Shown here one piece after another: positions 44,868-51,961 of a stretch of DNA of 51,961 nucleotides. The position numbers and the translations under genes are program-made. The notes beneath the pieces were generated by a model. The model was not told the DNA's origin. It was given only the letters and a program-made list of their open reading frames with translations, and did not search any database. Each line of letters starts with the position of its first letter. Position 1 is the first letter of the stretch. This DNA is from a virus, in IMG/VR virus record IMGVR_UViG_3300034012_001772, positions 1-51,961 of that record. The stretch is one strand, 5' to 3'.

Positions 44868-46145
44868 ATGCCCTCCATCTTTGAAAAACCCTCGCTCCTT
44901 GGCTTCCGTCAGGAAGGCGGAGTTACGCCTGCTAAAAAGAACAAGGGCATTATCCCAGCTATCCCAGGTTTTATCACGGATAATCTGGGTAAAGTTTCAG
45001 ATGTAGCTACTGGATATGGGGCTAACCTGATGAACCAGTTTTGGGGAACAAACTGGAACGGGACTAACTTTTCGGAAACCCCGTTTACTCCTGGGGGAGG
45101 ACTGGTGGATCAGATACAGGGATATATGCAGACAGGAGAAATCCCGTTTTTCAGCAATGCCCCTGTTGCTCCTGTCGTGGGATCAGGTAGGGGTGCGTCG
45201 GGATCATGGGGTGATCCAGTTGTGCCAGCAGCACCGACTTCGATCTTTGGCCCGCCAGCACCAGGAAGTCAGATTTTTGGCCCTCCGTCGATTCTGGCGA
45301 ATCAGCAGCCCGCAGCGGCAGCAGCACCAACGGGAACCCGTGCAGAGCGTGTCAAAGCCGCTATGGAATCCGGCGATTTTGCGGAGAAGCAAAGGCAGTA
45401 CAACCAAGAGGCGATGCGTATGGGCCACCCGTCCATGATGGACGATCAAGGCAACATCGTGGGTCGTGAACTCACTGTGCCTGAACAAATGCGTGATGCG
45501 TTCATGCGCACGGGAGGCAATACCCCGTTCATGCAGACCAATGACCCCATGCAGAGGGCAATGCAGAACGAGATGATGAAGCAAGCCCGTGGGCAAATTG
45601 CAGCCAACACCTTCGGATTTACGCCAGAAGAACGCCGCGCCAATCTGGAAGAGGAGGTGAATGCTCGCAAGATTCTGGCAACCCCACTCGACAGTGGCGT
45701 TCGTGAAGTGGCCCCTGGCGTTCGTGCAGCAACTAGGGATGGGCAAACGGTTGGGTTCTCCACCCCTGGAGACGGCAAAAATGTCCCACAGGGAACCATC
45801 AAAGACCCGATCACGGGTCAAGAGATGCCCTTGGCCCTCTACACCGAAATGACCCGCCAGACGCAGGCCACCAAAGGCATGACTGGTGGAAGCCCGATGG
45901 AGCGTGGCTTGATTGCAGCGATGGCGGCTGAAGAGGCGCGGAAGAAAAAACTGGCATCGGATGCGGCGGCAGCGGCAGTAGCAGCGGCAGCAATACCGCC
46001 TACACCCGCAGCACCGGAGCCTGGCTTTCGCACAAGCCCGACTACGTTTGGAGTTACTCCACAAGGACTGCCAGCGGATACCCCACAAGCGGCATCCACT
46101 AATGCACGGGCGCAGTCTCCGTTTCTCCCCAAGCCCAAAAGGTAA
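44868..46145 (+). CDS. Internal virion protein candidate
   Basis: 425 residues. A Gly/Pro-rich N-terminal part (FGPPAPGSQIFGPPSILAN), a helical middle rich in Met/Gln (NDPMQRAMQNEMMKQARGQI) and an Ala-rich C-terminal stretch (DAAAAAVAAAAIPPTPAAPE). No catalytic motif. Order after the tail-tube-like genes suggests an ejected internal protein, like those of short-tailed phages. Confidence 0.6.
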   Translation: MPSIFEKPSLLGFRQEGGVTPAKKNKGIIPAIPGFITDNLGKVSDVATGYGANLMNQFWGTNWNGTNFSETPFTPGGGLVDQIQGYMQTGEIPFFSNAPVAPVVGSGRGASGSWGDPVVPAAPTSIFGPPAPGSQIFGPPSILANQQPAAAAAPTGTRAERVKAAMESGDFAEKQRQYNQEAMRMGHPSMMDDQGNIVGRELTVPEQMRDAFMRTGGNTPFMQTNDPMQRAMQNEMMKQARGQIAANTFGFTPEERRANLEEEVNARKILATPLDSGVREVAPGVRAATRDGQTVGFSTPGDGKNVPQGTIKDPITGQEMPLALYTEMTRQTQATKGMTGGSPMERGLIAAMAAEEARKKKLASDAAAAAVAAAAIPPTPAAPEPGFRTSPTTFGVTPQGLPADTPQAASTNARAQSPFLPKPKR

Positions 46146-46148
46146 GCT

Positions 46149-47102
46149 ATGCCAGCAGCACTTCCACTCTCCGCGCTTTCCGCTCAAGATCAGGTCATTC
46201 AGAACCTGTTTGCCCCGCCGCAACCGTCACGCTACAACACGGGTGGCGGCGGTGGCGACAACTACGAGTTGCAGGCACTTGGAGCCAGTGGGTTGCTGGG
46301 AAACGCCGGAAAGTTTATCTCCCAGCTTTCGCGCATCCAAGAGATCAGAAAGGTGGAGGATGAAGCTAGGACGGCTGCGGAGGAGATCGGACGAATCCCA
46401 CTCCTCGACCCCCAGTATCAGCAGCGCGTGATGGATGTGCAAAGCCGATTCCCGATGGCCTTTGGCACGCAACCCGTGCAAAGCGCGTTGCGCAACAACA
46501 TGAGTGCGCAGGACGACATTGCCCGTCAGCAACTGGCACAAGATAAATATCAGCAGGAGCAACAGAAGCTCATGGGCAAGCAGTTCATCCGCAAATCCAG
46601 CTTGGAGCAACTGGCGCAGCTTGAGGAGCAGGCTCCGCCCGAACTGGTGGCAGAGCTTGGCCCCGACATCGAGAAACGCGCAATGGCACTGGGTGAGGCC
46701 GAAACCCTCTACCAGCAACTGCCCCCATCCCTGCGCACCAGAGTTGACCCAAGCAACCCCACCGCCGTCAAGAGTGCGCTGAACAAGCACAAGTCGCAAC
46801 TGCCGCCATTCTTTTCCAAGATCAAAGACAACCCCGATGAGCAGGCCAATGCCATCATGTATGCGGAGCAGATCAAGGCACTGAAGGACAAGCAGAACGT
46901 CAAGGACTACGAGGCAACGGAGGATGAGTTTAACACCCTGACAGCGGCACAGGAAGGATTGGAAGCCTTGGTCGGGAAGAACCCACCAATCGACGCGATC
47001 ATCAAAACCAAGTCCCTGCTAGGGGGCGGCGGCGGTGGCGGGGGAGACGGGAAGGACTGGAGGCCAAGCATTATTTTGAACGGCCTCACCCCTCGCCCTT
47101 GA
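46149..47102 (+). CDS. Gln-rich coiled-coil internal virion protein candidate
   Basis: 317 residues with long Gln/Glu/Lys helices (ARQQLAQDKYQQEQQKLMGK; SLEQLAQLEEQAPPELVAEL) and a Gly run (LLGGGGGGGG) near the C-terminus. Follows the previous gene by 3 nt. Proposed as an internal core or ejection protein. Confidence 0.6.
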   Translation: MPAALPLSALSAQDQVIQNLFAPPQPSRYNTGGGGGDNYELQALGASGLLGNAGKFISQLSRIQEIRKVEDEARTAAEEIGRIPLLDPQYQQRVMDVQSRFPMAFGTQPVQSALRNNMSAQDDIARQQLAQDKYQQEQQKLMGKQFIRKSSLEQLAQLEEQAPPELVAELGPDIEKRAMALGEAETLYQQLPPSLRTRVDPSNPTAVKSALNKHKSQLPPFFSKIKDNPDEQANAIMYAEQIKALKDKQNVKDYEATEDEFNTLTAAQEGLEALVGKNPPIDAIIKTKSLLGGGGGGGGDGKDWRPSIILNGLTPRP

Positions 47103-47132
47103 CCCCCAGCGTAAGCGTGGGACAGTGACCCC

Positions 47133-50100
47133 ATGCCAGCTCCACTTGATTGGGCGGAGGTAGAGTCCTCCCCTTGGTTCAACGCACTGACACCATCTGA
47201 AAAATCCGCTACCCATTTGGAATGGCGGGACACGGTGTTGTCGGAACAGGAGGACTTGGATGATGACACAAAAATCAAACTTCTGGCTCTTTCCGAGTCA
47301 CGCGCCAAAACGCTTGCGGGTCAGCCCCAAGACCCCGAACCACTGAAATCTTTCTACGCCGAGCGCGAGAAGAGGAATGCTGAGATCAGCCAAGGATATG
47401 AAGCCTTCACCAATGGTGAGATCGAGGACGATCCTGAGTTTGCGGCACTGGACGACACCTTCAAGGGGCGCAGGGATGCGGCCTTGGTGCGCGGCAGCTT
47501 GTTCGTCAACCCGTCTCTGGTGCTGGACAAGGACAAGTACGAAGCGGCAGTCCGAGCATCGGACGCCCCCACCTCCGAGAAAATTTTAGCCCTGACCCAG
47601 TTCAAGGATCGCAACGAACAGGCATCTCAGAACCTCGCCAACACGCTGAGTTACACGGACGAGGATTTCCGCAAGTTTGCCTCGGATGGATACAATCAGG
47701 GCAAGACCAACTCCCAAGTTGTCAGCGAGTGGAAGGCCAAGCAGAGGCTCCCTGATGGCATCTTCGGCAGCATCTTGGGTGCGGGGCGTCAGGCCAAGCT
47801 GGGATTCTCTGGTGGCCTTTCCGGCCTTGAACGGGCTGTCGGTGGTATCGGCATGGCACTTGGCGTCGGTGGCGAGCAATACGCTGCGGAATCCGGCAAA
47901 GAAGCGGCAAGCTACGCCGCTCGCCGCGAGATAGCCGGAGGAACTCCCATCATTGGCGAAGTGGCGGAGGGTGCAACGAGTCTGATCCCCACCTTGGCCG
48001 TGGGTGCGGTGGGTGCGGCGTTGTCGCCCACCCCAGCCGCTCCTGCTGCGGTTCCTTTGACCTTGGCAGCGGGTGCAGCGGCACGGGCAACACTATCCAG
48101 AGCTTTGACCAGTCTGACGGCGGGTGCGGTCACTGGTGGTCTGCAATCCGCAGGTTCGACGGTGGCAGATGCTTTTGAGATGTACAAGATGCGCGGCGAC
48201 ACGGATGCCGATGCTATCGGGCAAGCGCGGGTGGACGGTGCCGTGTCGGGCATTGTCACGGGTGCGGTCACAGGTCTATTCGGCGCACTGGGAACCAAGC
48301 TGGGTGCTGGCGGTGGTATTGAAACCCTGTTCCGGCGCAAGGGTGCGGAGGTGCTGGCGCAGGCTGGCGAGAAGGAAGTCAAGAACGCCTTCGTCACAGC
48401 CACCAAGTCCATCCTTGGCAATGCCACGGAGGAAGCCATCGAAGAAGGCACAGACCAGTTCATCCAAGGTCTGTATGAGGCAGCAACCCGCAGCCCAGAC
48501 AAGGACTTTCAGAGCATTCTGGAAGAGACGGCACACGCAGCCAAGATCGGCGGTATCCTCGGTGGCGGTATGCAGACCATCAAGGAGGGTCTGACTTTCA
48601 AGTCGATGGTGGAGACGGCCAAGACCGATCCCCAACTGGGCGATCCGACTCAAGCTGCGGCGGTTGCGCAAGGACTGGCTGACGCCAAGCAGTTTGAGCA
48701 GGATGCAAACGAAGCCTTGGAGGCAACGGTGAATGCGGACTTGGGGCTATCTCAAGAAAAAAGGGCAGCACTTATCGCCAAACGCGCAGCCGACCAACTC
48801 CGCACCATTGGCACAGCCCCACTGGCCACCGCTGCGATGGACAACATTGCAGGCGATGCAGAGAACCGTGTGAAGCTCAACGCAGATGCCATCCGCGCCG
48901 AAGTGGTCGATGCATTCTCTCGCCCGACTCTCCCCAGTGCCGAACAGATGGTGCAGGGTGCGGGTCAGACTCTTGCGGGGTTGCCGAGCAGAGAGCAGAT
49001 GGTGCAGGGTGCGGGTCAGACTCTTGCGGGGTTGCCGAGCAGAGAACAGATGGTGCAGGGTGCGGGTCAGACTCTTGCGGGGTTGCCGAGCAGAGAGCAG
49101 ATGGTGCAGGGTGCGGGTCAGACTCTTGCGGGGTTGCCGGATGCTGCAACCATGGCAGCAAACGCAGCAGCACAGCTTCGGGCTGTGGCGAACAACACCG
49201 CTACGCCGGAACAGGTTGCATCTCTGACCGAACAAGGTTTGACCCGTGTGGTAGACGGGCAACCTGTAATCACGGATGCGGGGTTGTCGATGCTGCCCCA
49301 AGATCAGCAACCTCCGCTCAGTGAGGCGGAGAGGGTTGCCGAGATTAAAGCGGCACCACCACCCGTTGCCAAGACTAAACCCCAGACCCCGTGGAAGGTG
49401 CTGTCCACCAAGGGCAAGGTGAAGAGGCTAAAAGACACGGCCAACCCAGAACTGGAGAGCATCCTCTACCCCATTATTCGAAGTGGCGGCATTGGTAGAT
49501 ATAGCGCCGAGCAGAAAAGGGAGCAGATAGCCGAAGGCAAGTATTACGGGGACACAGACAGCCTAGCTACAGGCAGACTGAATGCCTTCTGGGACAAAGA
49601 ACTGTTCAATGTGGGCAGTCAGTCCACACTTGATTCGATGGCACAGGATTTGCATGAGCAGGGCTACTTCCCTGGCTTGGATGTTAAGGATGTCACCACA
49701 AAAATGCTTTTGGATAGAATCGAAGAAGCGATTGTTATTTACGAAGAAGCCAACCGAAATGAGGGGCTTACCGATGCAGAGGTGAGGGATCAGAGGAACG
49801 AAAACCTGAGCGAGCAACAGGCCATCGCTTTTGGTGAAGCAACCAAAAAGCAGGAAGGCAAGACAGAGGTGTCTGTGGCCGATCTCCAAGTTGGCGACAA
49901 GATGATGGTCGATGGTGAAGAAGTCACCGTGTCTGGCCTGAACTACGACGAGGACGGATACACCACGTCCGTCCAACTCCGCAGTGGAACCCGCTTTGGG
50001 ATGCAGTCCGTCTATGTTGGCGACAACAGCGAGAACACCCTCTTCGTGGATGAGATCACCCGCGCCCCCGAAGAACCCGTGTCGGACTTCTTAGAGGGGC

Positions 50101-51961
50101 AAGATGTGGACGAGGAAGCCCCACCAGTCCCCGCAGCCGTCAAAGCGGATGATTTGCCGCCTATCCCAGTGGGACACATCAGATTAACCCATTCCACTAG
50201 CGCACAAGTGGTCGGCAAAATTCTGCAAAGTGGCCGTTTTAATTTTGGGGATGTGATAGACACAACCACGGACTCTTTTTCAAGCAATGAGGATGTGGCG
50301 AACAGGCTGAACACAAGTGAGTCTGGGGCATTTTCCCGTGCCAAATTTGGGGACAAAGTGATACTCATGGATGTTACTTTTGAGGAGTATCGTAAACTAC
50401 GCACGTTCTCCAAAGACAACCCAGGTTTTGTTCCAGCCAGCAGCATTGCCGCAATCTATGATTTGCAGACAAAGCAAATCTCTGCGCCACAAATAGAAAG
50501 CGCGACAGAAGGGGAACTCTTTGATGTCGAACCCACCAAGGGGAAACGCCCCAAAGTGCGCGGCGAAACTGATAAGGCCCAAGTGCCGCAGGAAGATTTG
50601 CTTGGCGAAATGGCCAAGGCCAAGGCTGAGAGCGAAGCCGAACGTGCGCAGACCAAGATCGACTTGGAGCAAGAGCAACCCGCAACACCGCCACCCACCG
50701 ATGAACTGGTTCCTGAACAACGAGATGAACCCCCTGCCGCCGAACCTGAAGCCGCTGCCGCTGCCGAGCCTGCTGCCGCCGCAGAAGAAAAGCCTGCCGC
50801 CCCAGTCACAGAGCCTGCCGTCGCAGTTCAAGGTGGTGCGGTTGTTGATGCAACCGAGGAAGTAGCCCCTGCAACGAAGAAGATCGAAGCCATCCGCGCC
50901 AAACGGGATGATGTAGCCGCCCGTTTGCGCAAAAAGCTGGGTCAGTTCAATACTGGGATTGACCCCGAAGTAGTAGCCATCGCGGCAGAACTGGCAGCAA
51001 CCTACGTCGAAGAAGGCGTGGTGCGCTTTGCCGACTTTGCCGTGCAAGTGCGCAAAGATTTTGCGGACATCTGGGACAGGCTCAAATTCTATCTCAAATC
51101 CGGCTGGGAATCAGCATCTACACAGTTCCCTGAAATCGAAGAGGTGACACGCGATCAGGCGCAACGGGCCATCGCCGCTGCCGACGCCATCAGGGTGGCA
51201 GAGCCGGAGGTGAAGGAGGAGGAAACACCCGCGCCCAAAGATGAGCCAGCACAAGACACTGGTAAGACCAAATCCGAGGACGAAGCCGCTGCCGAGGGTG
51301 CAGCCGACACGTTTATCCCGCCGTCTGAAGGTCAGGGGCCACCGAAGGAGGCAGACCTGTTGCAGAATGTCGGTTTCGGCAAACACCAATACACTGGCGT
51401 CCGAGATGCTACGTTGCGTGACCCGCAGTTCATGTTTGGTGCGTTGTTCGATGACACGGCCATGGCTCAAACCTTGGCAGGTAAAAATGCCCAGCGTTTG
51501 AGGGATGTGCGCAATGTCGTCAGCCGGATGAATGGCTACCGCGAATATCAAAGGGTGATGAATATGTCACCCGAAGAGGTAGCTGCGGAGAACGCCAAGC
51601 TCGCAGATGAGCTTGATCAAACGGTGGCCGACCTACGCAGCAAAGACTTCTTTGTGGACGTTCGCCCAGATGGGCTGATCAGCATCCGCCTCAAACCTGA
51701 ACAGAAAGAAAAATATGAAGACCTCATCCGCAGCAACAACATCCAATGGTCAAACCAGCTTGCCGCATACGTCAGCGGTAGAAGCAGCACTATTATCGCG
51801 TTTGGGCGTGATGTCAGTGACCGATTGGCCGGACGACCAGTTGCTTATGAACGAGCAGCCAGCCAAACCGAAGCCCGAATCACCGCAGATCGAATCCGAG
51901 CAGAGTTAGCGCAAGCCGATGACGAATCCATTCTCGATGCCAAAGAGGTGGACGCTTCCGT
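47133..51961 (+). CDS. Giant multidomain (polyvalent-type) internal protein, truncated by window
   Basis: At least 1609 residues, reading open to the edge. N-terminal helical part; residues about 268-336 hold an Ala/Gly-rich hydrophobic stretch (VGAVGAALSPTPAAPAAV) that could insert into membranes; ATEEAIEEGTDQF near 430 is a helix found in giant phage polyvalent proteins. Four tandem 17-residue repeats (602-669) follow. A compact module near 1010-1114 (GHIRLTHSTSAQVVGKILQS) might be a toxin-like or ADP-ribosyltransferase-like fold, weakly supported. Later, long acidic Pro/Ala linkers lead to VEEGVVRFADFAVQVRKDF (about 1285-1305), another typical polyvalent segment. Probably injected with DNA as an anti-host factor. 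Confidence 0.75.
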   Translation, partial: MPAPLDWAEVESSPWFNALTPSEKSATHLEWRDTVLSEQEDLDDDTKIKLLALSESRAKTLAGQPQDPEPLKSFYAEREKRNAEISQGYEAFTNGEIEDDPEFAALDDTFKGRRDAALVRGSLFVNPSLVLDKDKYEAAVRASDAPTSEKILALTQFKDRNEQASQNLANTLSYTDEDFRKFASDGYNQGKTNSQVVSEWKAKQRLPDGIFGSILGAGRQAKLGFSGGLSGLERAVGGIGMALGVGGEQYAAESGKEAASYAARREIAGGTPIIGEVAEGATSLIPTLAVGAVGAALSPTPAAPAAVPLTLAAGAAARATLSRALTSLTAGAVTGGLQSAGSTVADAFEMYKMRGDTDADAIGQARVDGAVSGIVTGAVTGLFGALGTKLGAGGGIETLFRRKGAEVLAQAGEKEVKNAFVTATKSILGNATEEAIEEGTDQFIQGLYEAATRSPDKDFQSILEETAHAAKIGGILGGGMQTIKEGLTFKSMVETAKTDPQLGDPTQAAAVAQGLADAKQFEQDANEALEATVNADLGLSQEKRAALIAKRAADQLRTIGTAPLATAAMDNIAGDAENRVKLNADAIRAEVVDAFSRPTLPSAEQMVQGAGQTLAGLPSREQMVQGAGQTLAGLPSREQMVQGAGQTLAGLPSREQMVQGAGQTLAGLPDAATMAANAAAQLRAVANNTATPEQVASLTEQGLTRVVDGQPVITDAGLSMLPQDQQPPLSEAERVAEIKAAPPPVAKTKPQTPWKVLSTKGKVKRLKDTANPELESILYPIIRSGGIGRYSAEQKREQIAEGKYYGDTDSLATGRLNAFWDKELFNVGSQSTLDSMAQDLHEQGYFPGLDVKDVTTKMLLDRIEEAIVIYEEANRNEGLTDAEVRDQRNENLSEQQAIAFGEATKKQEGKTEVSVADLQVGDKMMVDGEEVTVSGLNYDEDGYTTSVQLRSGTRFGMQSVYVGDNSENTLFVDEITRAPEEPVSDFLEGQDVDEEAPPVPAAVKADDLPPIPVGHIRLTHSTSAQVVGKILQSGRFNFGDVIDTTTDSFSSNEDVANRLNTSESGAFSRAKFGDKVILMDVTFEEYRKLRTFSKDNPGFVPASSIAAIYDLQTKQISAPQIESATEGELFDVEPTKGKRPKVRGETDKAQVPQEDLLGEMAKAKAESEAERAQTKIDLEQEQPATPPPTDELVPEQRDEPPAAEPEAAAAAEPAAAAEEKPAAPVTEPAVAVQGGAVVDATEEVAPATKKIEAIRAKRDDVAARLRKKLGQFNTGIDPEVVAIAAELAATYVEEGVVRFADFAVQVRKDFADIWDRLKFYLKSGWESASTQFPEIEEVTRDQAQRAIAAADAIRVAEPEVKEEETPAPKDEPAQDTGKTKSEDEAAAEGAADTFIPPSEGQGPPKEADLLQNVGFGKHQYTGVRDATLRDPQFMFGALFDDTAMAQTLAGKNAQRLRDVRNVVSRMNGYREYQRVMNMSPEEVAAENAKLADELDQTVADLRSKDFFVDVRPDGLISIRLKPEQKEKYEDLIRSNNIQWSNQLAAYVSGRSSTIIAFGRDVSDRLAGRPVAYERAASQTEARITADRIRAELAQADDESILDAKEVDAS
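48936..49139 (+). repeat. Four tandem 51-bp in-frame repeats
   Basis: Units at 48936-48986, 48987-49037, 49038-49088 and 49089-49139 encode 17 residues each, S-R-E-Q-M-V-Q-G-A-G-Q-T-L-A-G-L-P (first copy S-A). Copies 2-4 are almost identical at DNA level, which implies recent expansion by slippage or recombination. Confidence 0.9.

Noticed and set aside
45204-46223. Antisense frame of 339 residues opposite the internal virion gene
   Set aside because: Arg/Cys/Trp-rich with no motif; mirrors the Ala/Gly/Gln codons of the real gene.
48936-49139. CRISPR array
   Set aside because: The 51-bp units are contiguous, without spacers, in frame and inside a long ORF.
1-51961. tRNA or rRNA genes
   Set aside because: No convincing cloverleaf or rRNA stretch was noticed by eye; a covariance search would be needed to exclude tRNAs firmly.

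Overview
The window is most of the genome of a tailed bacteriophage, probably short-tailed. A leftward early and replication arm occupies about 1-17.2 kb. A divergent control region lies at 17.2-17.7 kb. A rightward arm runs from 17.7 kb to the end: three accessory genes, then packaging, capsid, fibre, lysis, glycosyltransferase/methyltransferase and internal virion genes. No rRNA, tRNA, integrase or lysogeny repressor was recognised. The host cannot be named. A putative lipoprotein, membrane proteins and an M15-type endolysin in one cluster suit a Gram-negative envelope. Most unit-leading genes have A/C-rich leaders without a Shine-Dalgarno (SD) sequence.

The most unusual feature is at the left edge. 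Positions 26-1694 hold six complete gene cassettes and the start of a seventh, with the architecture of an integron array, read leftwards. Each carries one small ORF that ends inside an attC-like imperfect palindrome with unpaired bases on one arm. In all six, the 7-base box at the cassette's 5' edge is the exact reverse complement of the R'' box of its own attC, although neighbouring cassettes often use different boxes. The ORFs are small phage-style proteins, including two zinc-binding ones. The array continues the leftward early unit, so a phage promoter could express it. No integrase is in view.

1.7-17.2 kb (minus strand): small ATGA-overlapped genes, a DUF932 protein, a dATP/dGTP pyrophosphohydrolase-type protein, a family A DNA polymerase with proofreading domain, a DUF2815 ssDNA-binding protein, a DUF2800 Cas4/RecB-like nuclease with four candidate Fe-S cysteines, a TET-associated-type DNA glycosyltransferase with a small coupled partner, and a primase-helicase. 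A repeat-rich, AT-rich non-coding block at 14.02-14.62 kb is the best origin candidate. Similar -35/-10 elements precede several units (about 4.0, 7.8, 11.3 and 17.3 kb).

17.2-21.2 kb: 17-bp direct repeats, a G-rich tract, two unknown genes, an M20/M42-like metallopeptidase, a strong terminator and a small-terminase-like gene whose 3' end runs into a C-rich tract. The top strand changes from G-rich to C-rich near 20.6-21.0 kb although the genes on both sides point the same way, so base skew is set here by something other than transcription.

21.2-52 kb (plus strand): large terminase, a glycosyltransferase-like/AT-hook protein, portal, scaffold, an AlkB-like dioxygenase, major capsid protein, decoration and fibre proteins, a lysis block with holin and endolysin around a metallophosphoesterase, a GT-A glycosyltransferase coupled to a SAM methyltransferase, probable tail and internal proteins including a Met/Cys/Gly-repeat protein, and a giant multidomain protein (at least 1609 residues) that leaves the window.
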